Notes: generated by a model not told the origin, from the letters alone. A DNA stretch of 16,159 nucleotides from Fidelibacterota bacterium (GCA_018263365.1 JAANXI010000176.1:1-16159); one strand, 5' to 3'; shown: positions 1 to 8,541, counted from the stretch's first letter. Translations and numbers: made by a program.

Positions 1-133
1 ACGTTACCGGTTGAACACATATTGCGCGGAAAATAAAGATAAATAAATATGGTCTGATCTTAGCCGGTTGTCAATTCAAAAGATACATAAAAGCACTATG
101 GTGTCTTTGCTTTTGGCCATTAACCATACAGAT

Positions 134-802
134 TTAAAGAGACGTCGCGATCTCATCCAGTGGCTTTTTTGAAATATCCGGCACCTGCGCATCTTCTTCA
201 GGATAACCGACAACAAGGAGCAAAAACGGCTTTTCATTTTCCGGTCGATCCAGAATCTCATTCAGAAATCCCATGGGACCCGGGGTGTGCGTCAGCGAAA
301 CGAGGCCGGCGTTATGCACTGCCGTAATCAGCATACCGGTGGCAATTCCCACGGATTCCTTCACATAGTAATGTTTGCGCTTTGACCCGTCCTCATTCAG
401 GCCGTAGGTTTCCGCGAAGATGGCAATAAGCCACGGTGCTCGTTCCAAAAAGGGTTTCTCCGGATCGGTGCCCAGTGATTCCAATGCCTCCAACCAGTCA
501 TCCGGCGCGCGATTGTCGTAGAATTCCCGCTCTTCTGCCTCTGCGGCCTTACGGATCGCAGACTTCACTTTTGCATCCTGCACGACCACGAAATGCCAGG
601 GCTGTAAATTAGCTCCATTTGGAGCTGTCCCTGCCGTCCGAATGCAATGTTCAATGATATTTCTGGGAACTTCCCGATCGGAAAAGTGCCGGATGGTGCG
701 TCGTTTTCTCATCTTGTGGAAGAATTCTTCGGCTCGACGTTGCATCTCTTCGAGTGGCAATTCCGTAAATTCTGTGTACTGCCTGAATTGTTCATTTTCC
801 AT
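134..802 (-). CDS. Nitroreductase-family flavoprotein, iodotyrosine deiodinase-like
   Basis: Predicted FMN-dependent oxidoreductase of 222 residues. The N-terminal RRTIRHFS motif (about 34-41) and TAGTAPNGANLQPW (57-69) are typical FMN-binding segments of the nitroreductase fold. The protein resembles mammalian and bacterial iodotyrosine deiodinase (IYD) along its length. E91, Y95 and K116 fall at the same spacing (4, then 21 residues) as the IYD residues that grip the substrate zwitterion (human E157, Y161, K182), and the C-terminal VGYP...VPD...KPLDEI block matches too. It may therefore reductively dehalogenate halotyrosines or related phenols, but an ordinary nitro- or quinone reductase is possible. 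I chose the ATG at 802 because AAAAGGG precedes it; an in-frame ATG at 850 would add 16 residues but lacks a ribosome site. TATATTTT at 871-878 (minus strand) could be a weak promoter of its own. It lies 83 bases after the DUF5916 gene on the same strand. Confidence 0.85.
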   Translation of the reverse strand: MENEQFRQYTEFTELPLEEMQRRAEEFFHKMRKRRTIRHFSDREVPRNIIEHCIRTAGTAPNGANLQPWHFVVVQDAKVKSAIRKAAEAEEREFYDNRAPDDWLEALESLGTDPEKPFLERAPWLIAIFAETYGLNEDGSKRKHYYVKESVGIATGMLITAVHNAGLVSLTHTPGPMGFLNEILDRPENEKPFLLLVVGYPEEDAQVPDISKKPLDEIATSL

Positions 803-885
803 TTTTTTACCCTTTTCTTGTGAGTGAAGGAATTCAGCGGATGCAGTCATAAATTAGAAAATACCGGAGCAAAATATACTGGGAA

Positions 886-3171
886 TCAGAGATGGATAAG
901 GTACCGGAATTTCAGGAAGAACTGACGACCGGTTCGAATATAACTGGCAGGCGTTCCGAAATCGTGATAATCGTGAGTTGTTCCAACATAAATTACGGAA
1001 AACGCATTAATGCGATAGGTGAGGAGCGGGTCAAAGTCGATATCGCCGTAGAAGTCGTTATATTGCACAAAAAACCGGATGAACAGCTGCCGGGTGAATT
1101 GGTAATTGATCCGGGTCCGGAGGATAAACCCCGCAAAAATCGTAGTGTCAGCTGCAGTGTGATACATACTTGAAAAGTCAAGCTCCGGTTGAATTACTAA
1201 TTGGGGATTTGGCTTGAGTGTCGTCCACACACTACCCTGAATCTGTTTTCCAAGGATGGGTGGGTCTTCGTTTCTGGCAATTGAGCGACCGTACTCCACA
1301 TAGAATCCTGCAGTCATTACATCGCTGAACTCGGAATTGATGTTCATCTCGATGCGACGAATCCCAGGGAAATCTATCCCCTGAAAGCGTTCGCGGCTGG
1401 CAATATAATGCACATTCAGGTGCGTTTGTTTGATGAGTGTTGCATTGAAGTAGGGAACTATCCATTGATCTTTCCGGATGTTGTCGTAATTCCAGATATA
1501 GCCCACATGTAATCCGGATTTATAGCGATCAATCCAGCTGGACTCAGGCCAGAATTCCCATTCTGTACTTCCACCAAAATGATGTCGATTGTTTTGCGTG
1601 ATAAATCCGTTCCCGGCTCTGAAGGTCGGGCTGTACTCCCGGTAATTGAGGTCAACATCCCATATTCTGGCATCCCGCTGGAGTTCGGTGTAGAGGGCAT
1701 GGCCAAGATAATTTTCACCGTCGAATTCGGAGGTATAGTCATCCTTGCCAAAAGTGATTGCATCGATTTCGGAGGTAAGAGAAGTATCCTGCGTTTCCCG
1801 GGTCTGACTCAGGGCAAATTGCCCCCGAATCCGATAATTTTGTAAAAATCGGTGATTGAAGTCGGCGTTCAGTACTGTTGCGGAGCCGCCGGGATCAAAG
1901 CGACGATCGGTTGCGAGCAGCCCGACATGCGACTCCTCTGCGAAGTTCTGTTTGACACGAATGATGTTCGAGACGCTGCGAATCCGGGTTTCTCCGCCCA
2001 CGAATTCGCTCTGCTCTTCGAACGGCAGGATAATCGGGGTGCGCTCATCCCGTGCGCCGATATATGCGATATTCGTTTTGCCATACCGCCCGGTCAGTTT
2101 TGTCGCCAGACTGGGATCATTGATGGAGCGCGTATACACCAAATCCATCCAGGTTTCGAACAGGTCGCTTCCTTCCTGGAAGAACGGGCGGCGTTCCGGA
2201 TATGAGAGAGCAAAAGTGGTATTGACATCGATGTGAGCGGGATCAGCTTCCACCTGACTAAAGTCCGGATTCACAGCGACATCTATGGTACTGTTTGAGG
2301 AAAAATTATACTTCAGCCCCAGAGATGTTTCTGCATTCACGTTTTTATTAACAAATGCAGATGTGGGATCTTCATCATCCCGGAGATAGCCTCGCTGAGA
2401 GACAATGGCTTCCGGCAGAAACTCCAGATTACTCCCGGGGGAAATACCCTCCAAACCTTTCAGGTATCCCAATTGACAAAGAAGGCACGGATTGTCACGG
2501 TCTATAGCCGCCCAGGAGATTTGGTGACGACTGTCTCTTGGGAGATTGCGGTAAAAGGTGATTCGCCATGGTTCTGAACTCTCTGCCGGAAATCGTAAAC
2601 TTCGGAACGGAATCGCAAACTCCACTTGGTACCCGGTTTCCGTAATTTTACCCTTGGTTTGAAACACTGCGTCAAAGGACATGTCCTCGGTCATTCGTGT
2701 CTTCCGTCCATCGCCCTGGATACCCAGTGGATTTGCCAATAATTCATAAGCCCAGTCTTGGTTTCCATAGGTATCAAGGAACACCCCGACGAAATCATCG
2801 GAAAACATGGCGTCCCGGTCTCGGAGAGACACGCGAATCTCCTCCGGATTCCCATAGGCCCGAAACGCCACATACAGGTTCGATTGATCATACGTGATCC
2901 ATGCTGTCGTTTTTACAGGCGGAGCCGTGTTATCGCCCGGTTGAATCTCGGAAAAATTGTTCACCTGGCTTGCAGCATTCCATCCCAGGTCATCCAGATT
3001 TCCATCGATGGTAATGGTTTGGGGTGTTCGTTGAATGATAACATTCGGTTTAAAGAGGGGAGTGAACTCTGTGGAATCGGTCGATGCAGCCAGGAGGTTC
3101 CCAGCGGCTAAAAATCCCAAAATCCAGACACCAAAAAGAATACAACGATTATTCCGGAGACATCCTACCAA
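886..3171 (-). CDS. DUF5916 outer-membrane protein with N-terminal CBM9-like domain
   Basis: Predicted secreted, outer-membrane beta-barrel protein of 761 residues. A basic N-terminus and hydrophobic stretch (about 11-29, ending NLLAAS) form a signal peptide. Residues about 50-230 look like the carbohydrate-binding CBM9-like/DOMON sandwich (ITIDGNLDDLGW, then TYDQSNLYVAFRAY). The rest matches DUF5916, with its hallmark VNPDFSQVEAD near residue 299 followed by YPERRPFF, and alternating polar/aromatic strands to the end. Substrate and role are unknown for the family; binding or uptake of a glycan or other polymer is a guess. Start: the frame opens with TTG at 3192 right after an in-frame stop, but a second TTG at 3171 has TAGGAAG nine bases upstream, so I prefer 3171. 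The gene follows the LPP20-like gene with about 30 bases between and is probably co-transcribed. Confidence 0.85.
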   Translation of the reverse strand: MVGCLRNNRCILFGVWILGFLAAGNLLAASTDSTEFTPLFKPNVIIQRTPQTITIDGNLDDLGWNAASQVNNFSEIQPGDNTAPPVKTTAWITYDQSNLYVAFRAYGNPEEIRVSLRDRDAMFSDDFVGVFLDTYGNQDWAYELLANPLGIQGDGRKTRMTEDMSFDAVFQTKGKITETGYQVEFAIPFRSLRFPAESSEPWRITFYRNLPRDSRHQISWAAIDRDNPCLLCQLGYLKGLEGISPGSNLEFLPEAIVSQRGYLRDDEDPTSAFVNKNVNAETSLGLKYNFSSNSTIDVAVNPDFSQVEADPAHIDVNTTFALSYPERRPFFQEGSDLFETWMDLVYTRSINDPSLATKLTGRYGKTNIAYIGARDERTPIILPFEEQSEFVGGETRIRSVSNIIRVKQNFAEESHVGLLATDRRFDPGGSATVLNADFNHRFLQNYRIRGQFALSQTRETQDTSLTSEIDAITFGKDDYTSEFDGENYLGHALYTELQRDARIWDVDLNYREYSPTFRAGNGFITQNNRHHFGGSTEWEFWPESSWIDRYKSGLHVGYIWNYDNIRKDQWIVPYFNATLIKQTHLNVHYIASRERFQGIDFPGIRRIEMNINSEFSDVMTAGFYVEYGRSIARNEDPPILGKQIQGSVWTTLKPNPQLVIQPELDFSSMYHTAADTTIFAGFILRTRINYQFTRQLFIRFFVQYNDFYGDIDFDPLLTYRINAFSVIYVGTTHDYHDFGTPASYIRTGRQFFLKFRYLIHL

Positions 3172-3202
3172 ACGCGGTCTTCCTACGAACAATTATGTCG
3201 CA

Positions 3203-4564
3203 TCAATCATTAAATAACGGTGCTAATTTATCGGAATTATTTGAGAATAGCCGTGTTAATTTCCCTGTGGAAAATTCGATACGGTTGTATGCCATCGATT
3301 CCGCCGCCTCACCGGAATCGTTGCTCATGCCTCTGCCTGTAAACTGCGCCTGTCCCAGCAGATCCTCTGAGGAGACAGCAATCAGTTTGACCGTTGCCTG
3401 CGCTTCGGCCATGTGCTGTGTTCCGGCAAACCCCTTGACCTCCCTGGAACTGGTGATCTTCACTTCGGTTTTGAGTTTTGCCGGCGCCTCCGCTGATATC
3501 GTATAACCTAATGCCGACAGCGCCTGTTGCAGAGATTTTTTGATCGCCTCGTTCTCCGCCGCTGCACCGGTCACTTCCAACCGAAACGTGTAGGACGGCT
3601 GCTCAATAGTGTACGGAATGGTGAGCGACTTGGTGCGCAAATTTTTTCGCAGCGATGGAAACCGCATCGGTGCAAAGGTGACCTCGATTCGGCCTTCTGT
3701 GGGAGCATCGCCGGGCACGGCAACAGGAGTGACGCTCGCTTTACCGGAACTGTTCGTCTCCATCTCTGCAATTTCGCTGCCATCGCTGTTCTCAAACCGC
3801 AACTCAATGCCGGCCACTGGGATGGTTTTCTCACCGGAGGTATAGATGACCTTCACTTCAACCGGATTCATTAGTTTTTCGCCCGGCTTTGCGGTCTGAC
3901 CCCCGCCGCTGACTGGTTGCAGTTCAATACTGCGAATCAGCGAGATGATATCCGTCCAAACGGAATTCAGACTGAAAGAGAGGGCATCCGGATACGGGGT
4001 GGCGCTAACGGAGTTGTAGATGCTTCGTAACCCAAGATATTCATTGAGCTGGCTGGTAAGCTTATCATAGTTTTCCAACGCCGTATAAATTCCGCCGGAT
4101 TCCAACTGAGACTCGATGGAACTATGCAAATCCTGTAATGCACTCATTTTCGTTTGCAGTTTGGCCCGGATATCCTGGAGATATTGGGATTTGTCCAGCA
4201 CGGCGAGAACATAATATTGTTCACCCTTCTGCTTGGACTTCGGATAGGTCACTCCGGTCACGGAGACATTGGTGATTTCCTTGATCTGTTGGGTAAAATC
4301 GCTGCGGATGCTTGAGGAACCTTCTACGGTGATTTCCTGCTCGATGTCCGTAATTTCGGACTGGATGGTTGCTTGAATCTGGCTGGCGATTTCGGCTTTG
4401 GCTTTACTTTTCGCCGCAGCCAGATCCGGGTCAATGCCCACCCCGGTGATATACTGATCCGCCGGATACGTTTTTTGCGGATTGGTAACCCAGGAGGGAG
4501 CCTGTGCCATTACCGACAGACTAAAAAAGACCAGTGTAACACATGCAAAAATTTTTCGTTCCAT
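3203..4564 (-). CDS. LPP20-like secreted protein
   Basis: Predicted periplasmic or surface protein of 453 residues. A signal peptide (1-20, ending VMA) lacks a lipobox cysteine, so it is secreted but apparently not lipidated. Residues about 22-130 match the LPP20 lipoprotein domain: PSWVTNP, then YITGVG and a helix rich in AAAKSKAKAEIASQI, the usual order in this family. A helical segment (about 128-180) follows. Residues about 233-300 resemble an Ig/Big-type sandwich, and the C-terminal part (about 325-453) is a further alpha/beta domain I cannot name. LPP20-domain proteins are outer-membrane or surface proteins of unclear function. The ATG at 4564 sits 7 bases after AAGGAG, which itself overlaps the stop of the preceding gene (3-base gap), so the two are almost certainly translationally coupled and may act together. 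Confidence 0.8.
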   Translation of the reverse strand: MERKIFACVTLVFFSLSVMAQAPSWVTNPQKTYPADQYITGVGIDPDLAAAKSKAKAEIASQIQATIQSEITDIEQEITVEGSSSIRSDFTQQIKEITNVSVTGVTYPKSKQKGEQYYVLAVLDKSQYLQDIRAKLQTKMSALQDLHSSIESQLESGGIYTALENYDKLTSQLNEYLGLRSIYNSVSATPYPDALSFSLNSVWTDIISLIRSIELQPVSGGGQTAKPGEKLMNPVEVKVIYTSGEKTIPVAGIELRFENSDGSEIAEMETNSSGKASVTPVAVPGDAPTEGRIEVTFAPMRFPSLRKNLRTKSLTIPYTIEQPSYTFRLEVTGAAAENEAIKKSLQQALSALGYTISAEAPAKLKTEVKITSSREVKGFAGTQHMAEAQATVKLIAVSSEDLLGQAQFTGRGMSNDSGEAAESMAYNRIEFSTGKLTRLFSNNSDKLAPLFND

Positions 4565-4567
4565 GGG

Positions 4568-5848
4568 TTACTCCTTGATATTGAGCAGCAACAATTTGCG
4601 ATTGATAGTTCCGCGATCCAGTTCGCCGGGAAGCCCCTGGTTCAGATAGTTTTGCTTCAATGTTCTGTACACATCGGAGGAGCGCTCATAATCTTTGGGC
4701 GCACACCAAATCAGATAATCCAGCGTCTTGTCACTGATGACATTCTCTTTATACTCCGTGGTCACCTTTTTCAGGATGTCTCCGAATCCCCAGGCGATGT
4801 CTTCTGCAGTATCGGAATTGAACCCGGAACCCAGTGACACGACCAGTTTATACTGCAGTCCGCGTTCCAGATCCGACTTCCAGTAGGACATGAGTTTGCT
4901 CAGCGTCTGATCCACTGCGTTGTTGACGGCTTCTTCCACTAGCATCAGTTCACTTCCGGGGCGCTCTTCGGAATAGCCGGTGGCGGTTCCCAGCAGACGG
5001 GATGTGGTGGTTTCGTATGCCCGAACACCCGCACTGGCTTTGGTTACCTTGGTCGAACCGACTTTCCGACTTTCGAGGTTTATTGAATAGGTCAGATAAA
5101 TGTCGCTCCCGATCGAGAGCGCCAGCTGATATGAGTAATCCTCCGCCATTCCGGACATGAACGAGGACGTCTGCTGCATGGCGTTGGTGGCCTGCACAGC
5201 CTCAGGGACTAACACATCATATTGGCGTGAAGTCAGATAGGATTCAACGACTTCCGCGGCCTTTTTGTATTTCGGTTCGGAGAGCATATCCAGCGGGCTC
5301 TGGTCATCCTTGGACTGCGGCAACACCATAATGTACGGCATACCGATCTTCGAAACGATATTTTCGCGAGCGGCGATGATACCTTTTTCGACCAGCTCAT
5401 CCACGATCAGCTGCTTGTTAATTTTATACGATTTTTCGACTTTGACGCTCGTTTTGCTCATCTTCACGCGACTGGAATACCGGGAGCTTTCCCAGGAGAT
5501 GAATTTGCCCAAATGATCAGCCTTGAAAAAGGAGTCCTGGATATTCTGGAAGGCGAGTTTCTCTTCCGCGGTCTGGAGAATCGGCGTTTCAGCATTGAAC
5601 AGCAGAAAGTACACCGCGGATTTCATCGCATCGGCTTCCGCCCGCTTGTTCATCACGTTGGGATCAGGGCTTTTAAACAACCCGCTGGGATCATGCTGAC
5701 CGATGCCCTTCGCCCGGACCATCACTTCGGTGGGCGAGGTGGTCTCCACGAGTGTCGCCTCCCGGGATTCCGGGAGATTTTTTTGCGCCATGCCAAACAT
5801 CGGAAGGAACAGAATCAAGGTACATAAAACTGTCACTACTCGTTTCAT
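4568..5848 (-). CDS. Secreted protein of unknown function, possibly DUF6175
   Basis: Predicted secreted protein of 426 residues, first gene of the minus-strand cluster. Residues 1-20 form a signal peptide (MKR, hydrophobic core, GMA). The first half has an alanine/lysine-rich helix (NKRAEADAMKSAVYFLL) like those in LPP20/FlgO-type proteins. The middle holds GMPYIMVLP, a strand that opens a domain also seen in secreted FlgT/CsgG-like proteins. The last third contains a long helix (VEEAVNNAVDQTLSKLMSYW). I recall a Bacteroidota family, DUF6175, with this general look, often near LPP20 proteins, but cannot confirm it. Start: the ATG at 5848 has AAAGGAG at 7 bases; an in-frame ATG at 5896 would put 16 residues in front of the signal peptide and is unlikely. 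A promoter lies about 75 bases upstream. Confidence 0.75.
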   Translation of the reverse strand: MKRVVTVLCTLILFLPMFGMAQKNLPESREATLVETTSPTEVMVRAKGIGQHDPSGLFKSPDPNVMNKRAEADAMKSAVYFLLFNAETPILQTAEEKLAFQNIQDSFFKADHLGKFISWESSRYSSRVKMSKTSVKVEKSYKINKQLIVDELVEKGIIAARENIVSKIGMPYIMVLPQSKDDQSPLDMLSEPKYKKAAEVVESYLTSRQYDVLVPEAVQATNAMQQTSSFMSGMAEDYSYQLALSIGSDIYLTYSINLESRKVGSTKVTKASAGVRAYETTTSRLLGTATGYSEERPGSELMLVEEAVNNAVDQTLSKLMSYWKSDLERGLQYKLVVSLGSGFNSDTAEDIAWGFGDILKKVTTEYKENVISDKTLDYLIWCAPKDYERSSDVYRTLKQNYLNQGLPGELDRGTINRKLLLLNIKE

Positions 5849-5921
5849 AGAATGCTCCTTTAAATTTTGTCGGCCGCCAAAATTATTGATAAACATACGA
5901 GTTTAAACAATTCCGTAAAAC

Positions 5922-5951
5922 ATAAAATACGTTCCCCACCAGATTTTTCAA
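5922..5951 (-). promoter_or_regulatory. Bacteroidota-type promoter of the 5848-886 cluster
   Basis: Read on the minus strand, TTG (5951-5949) is followed after 19 bases by TATTTTAT (5929-5922), close to the -33 TTG / -7 TAnnTTTG layout of Bacteroidota housekeeping promoters. The same 19-base spacing appears at two other promoters in this window. It would give a leader of roughly 65-75 bases ahead of the AAAGGAG ribosome site. The last two bases of the -7 box deviate from consensus. Confidence 0.45.
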
Positions 5952-6114
5952 GTAAAAAGAGGTCCCGGATTCGTTTGGCCGAAAAAATGTGATATTACGT
6001 ACACGGGGCGGGGTGTTTTTCTTCCGAAATCTTTGTACATTTCCACCGATTTTGCCAGCCACAAATGTAAGGGAATCGGGATAAAAATATTTAGATACCA
6101 CTAAGGAGAATTCC

Positions 6115-7176
6115 ATGGGAAGTGTCAAAGATTTAACGGTGCTTACAACGCCCACCGCTGATGAGCTTGGCGTAGGGAAGTTCACCTTTTCGGACAGATA
6201 CTCGGTGTTCGACTGGGGAGAGATGCCGGATCATATTCCAGGCAAAGGGCAGTCATTGAATATGATGGCGGCGTACAATTTTGTGGAACTCCGAAAGATC
6301 GGAATTTCCTCGCACTTCACCTCCCTGTATTCCGAAGATGCAGACGGTGATGACGCCTTCGATCCGAGTGAGCCGTCGGATACGATGTATGTCAACCTGA
6401 CCAGAGTCTTATCAATCGAAAACGACTACGCGGAGTTCCGGAAGCCGTACCAGCATTACCTTGTGCCGCTGGAGATCATCTACCGCAATGGCGCCCCAAA
6501 GGGGAGTTCACTCTTTAAAAAACTGGAACGCGCCCGCGGAGACGAAAAGAAATTTCGGGAAATCCTGGATTCGCTGAACCTCTCCGAAGAGCCGTCACCC
6601 GGCGACTTTTTCCCGGAACCGGTGTACGACTTTACCACCAAACTGGAAAGCACGGACCGGCCCCTCACAGATGAAGAGGCGCAACGCATCTCCGGACTGG
6701 AAGACCCCGCCTTTGGCGAATTAACGAGACTGGCGCAGCAGGTCAACGAATTTATCACCGAGCGGTGTGAACAGGTTGGATTACAGCATTACGACGGGAA
6801 AATCGAAACCATGTACAATCACGGCCGCATTGAATTAGTCGACGTCCTTGGAACGTTTGATGAAAACCGGTTTTTGTATGACGGCGAGCAGGTCAGTAAA
6901 GAGATTTTGCGGCAGGCGTACAAAGCGTACCAGCCGGACTGGGTTGAATCTGTGAGCCAAGCCAAAAAAGAGGCAGCAGCCATGGACGATTCCGACTGGA
7001 AGAGTTACTGCAAGAAAAAACCCGAACCGCTCCCGGAGGACCTCATTACATTGGTGAGCCAAATTTATCAATCCGGAGCCAACCTGTACCTGGGCAATGA
7101 TACGTTCAAAGGTGTTCCGCCGCTGAAGGAGCTAATCCCGGAATTGAAAAAGCAGAAAGAAAAATTAACTGCATAG
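6115..7176 (+). CDS. purC: Phosphoribosylaminoimidazole-succinocarboxamide synthase-like protein (SAICAR synthetase)
   Basis: Cytosolic protein of 353 residues, predicted to join CAIR and aspartate with ATP in de novo purine synthesis. Family segments appear in order: GSVKDL (2-7, for the usual GKxKDLY), SDRYSVFDW (26-34), IPGKGQSLN (41-49), VPLEIIYRNGAPKGSSL (117-133), a PVYDFTTKLE strand (169-178), and DGKIE (227-231) followed by ELVDVLGTFDENRF (240-253), which corresponds to the DFKxEFG and aDExxTPDxxRfW motifs. Several conserved positions are altered (EFG to ETM, DE to DV, TPD to TFD), and the protein is about 115 residues longer than E. coli PurC, with an insert near 134-168 and a C-terminal extension after about 275. 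AAGGAGA lies 7 bases before the ATG. No other purine gene is in the window. A PurC paralogue with another substrate cannot be excluded. Confidence 0.75.
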   Translation: MGSVKDLTVLTTPTADELGVGKFTFSDRYSVFDWGEMPDHIPGKGQSLNMMAAYNFVELRKIGISSHFTSLYSEDADGDDAFDPSEPSDTMYVNLTRVLSIENDYAEFRKPYQHYLVPLEIIYRNGAPKGSSLFKKLERARGDEKKFREILDSLNLSEEPSPGDFFPEPVYDFTTKLESTDRPLTDEEAQRISGLEDPAFGELTRLAQQVNEFITERCEQVGLQHYDGKIETMYNHGRIELVDVLGTFDENRFLYDGEQVSKEILRQAYKAYQPDWVESVSQAKKEAAAMDDSDWKSYCKKKPEPLPEDLITLVSQIYQSGANLYLGNDTFKGVPPLKELIPELKKQKEKLTA

Positions 7177-7387
7177 CACGCAGATGACGCAGAAACAACA
7201 AATTTACACAGACAAGCAACAAAAATTTAACCACGAAGAAACGCGAAGGGACACGAATTAAGAAAACAAAAACTAATTAAAAATTGTCGTTTATATTTTC
7301 TTCGCGTCTCTTCGTGTGACTTCGCGGCTGCCGTATTTTTATCCTTTTTAATCTGCGGTTGTCTGTTGTTTCTGCGTCATCTGCGTG
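7177..7387. repeat. Compound nested palindrome between convergent genes
   Basis: The outer arms 7177-7200 and 7364-7387 are perfect 24-base inverted copies. Inside them, GACAA (7211-7215) pairs with TTGTC (7359-7363), and 7232-7248 pairs with 7300-7316 over 17 bases with one mismatch. Arms are built of short words spaced 9-10 bases apart: CGCAGA at 7179 and 7188; CCACGAAGAA, ACGCGAAGGG and ACACGAATTA as three consecutive 10-mers from 7231; and on the other side TTCGCGTCTC, TTCGTGTGAC and TTCGCGGCTG as three 10-mers from 7301. The left arm begins directly after the PurC-like stop codon and the right arm ends 18 bases before the end of the permease gene. It may act as a two-way transcription barrier or be an interspersed genomic repeat; no coding potential is evident. 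Confidence 0.85.
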
Positions 7388-7404
7388 TTATTAATCTTTT
7401 GCGA

Positions 7405-8541
7405 TTAGCTGGTCCGTTTCTGGAACCGCAGGCTGGAAAAGCCAATCACGAGTATTCCATACCCGGCCAGTGCCAGTATCTGTGGCAGCAGCGCTTCCAT
7501 TCCGGCGCCTTTCAGGAAGATTCCCCGGAGGCAGGCGATGTAATATCGCAGCGGATCAAGCAAAGAGAGACGCTGGAGCCAAAGCGGCATGTTCTCGATG
7601 GGGAAGAAGAATCCGGACATTAGGATCGTAAATATCAGGATGAACCAGGCAAGGAACATGGACTGTTGCTGCGATTTCGTGACTGTGGAGACGAACAACC
7701 CCAGTCCCAGCGTCGTCAGCAGCATCAGAAAACTTGCAAAAAAGAGCAACCAGAAGCTCCCGCGAATTGGGATCTGAAAGTAGATTTTCCCCATCACCAG
7801 TACTATCACTATCTCAACGAATCCCAATAATGCAAAAGGCACTAGCTTTCCGATGATAATCTGATAGGATTTGAGCGGGCTCACCATCAATTGCTCCAAC
7901 GTGCCGACTTCCCGTTCTCTGACGACGGACACGGCGGTGAGAATCATCGTGGAAAATGCCAGGATTATACCGATGATGGCTGGAACCATAAAATACGCGT
8001 TTACGAAATTCGGATTATACCAAACACGAATCGCAGATTCGATTGTTGTCGGTGGCGGACCTGCACCGTAATAGCGCATATCGTTGGGAAATTCCAGCCG
8101 CAGCTTTTGTCCGTACCGGCCCGCGATACCCTGCAAATATCCGATAGCCACCATGGCCGTATTCGAGTTACTGCCGTCCATAATGACCTGGAGCACCGGG
8201 GATTGTCCCTTGCGGATTTCCTGTGAGAAATTCGGTGGAATAACCAGTGCAGCGGTCGCCTCACCCCGGTCCATCTTTGGCCTGATGGACAGGTATTCGG
8301 GCGTGATATCGAACAGATTAAAATATTCGGTTTGATCAATCATTTGGATGAGCGATCGACTTGCGGGACTCTGGTCCTGATCGCAGATAATGGTCGGAAC
8401 CTTCGTTACTTCAGTGGTGACAGCGTATCCCATGAGCAGCGTTTGAACCACCGGCATGACGAACAGGAACGCCAGCATCGGCTTGGTGCGGAAAATCTGG
8501 ATGAATTCCTTTTTGATAAGGGAGAGTAGCCGCCGGTTCAT
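7405..8541 (-). CDS. ybhR: ABC-2 family exporter permease, YbhR-like
   Basis: Inner-membrane permease of 378 residues, last gene of the exporter operon. It has the ABC-2 plan: one membrane helix at about 22-40, a large periplasmic domain (about 45-175, with DQDQSPASR and the VIMDGSNSN segment), then five helices at about 182-205, 228-250, 262-285, 295-315 and 350-370. The cytoplasmic coupling motif REREVGTLEQLMVSPL (208-223) follows the second helix and FFFPIENMP (311-319) lies after the fifth, both typical of YhhJ/YbhR/YbhS-type drug exporters. It should pair with the neighbouring permease as a heterodimer driven by the two upstream ATPases. Its ATG overlaps the previous stop as ATGA (8538-8541), so translation is coupled. 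Which of the two permeases matches YbhR rather than YbhS is assigned by gene order. Confidence 0.9.
   Translation of the reverse strand: MNRRLLSLIKKEFIQIFRTKPMLAFLFVMPVVQTLLMGYAVTTEVTKVPTIICDQDQSPASRSLIQMIDQTEYFNLFDITPEYLSIRPKMDRGEATAALVIPPNFSQEIRKGQSPVLQVIMDGSNSNTAMVAIGYLQGIAGRYGQKLRLEFPNDMRYYGAGPPPTTIESAIRVWYNPNFVNAYFMVPAIIGIILAFSTMILTAVSVVREREVGTLEQLMVSPLKSYQIIIGKLVPFALLGFVEIVIVLVMGKIYFQIPIRGSFWLLFFASFLMLLTTLGLGLFVSTVTKSQQQSMFLAWFILIFTILMSGFFFPIENMPLWLQRLSLLDPLRYYIACLRGIFLKGAGMEALLPQILALAGYGILVIGFSSLRFQKRTS

Noticed and set aside
89..114. AAAAGCA/TGCTTTT inverted repeat as terminator of the nitroreductase gene
   Set aside because: Only a 7-bp AT-rich stem with a 12-base loop and no separate U-tract; an alternative TATGGT/ACCATA pairing competes with it.
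1852..2236. Two overlapping plus-strand open frames of 117 and 126 residues
   Set aside because: Both are antisense to the DUF5916 gene and their composition is that of its complement.
4373..4837. 154-residue open frame on the plus strand
   Set aside because: It is antisense to two well-supported secreted-protein genes, has no ribosome site and shows no family motif.
6036..6079. Inverted repeats TACATTT/AAATGTA and CCGATT/AATCGG ahead of the PurC-like gene as a riboswitch
   Set aside because: The two pairings are short, overlap each other and have no conserved purine-riboswitch core.
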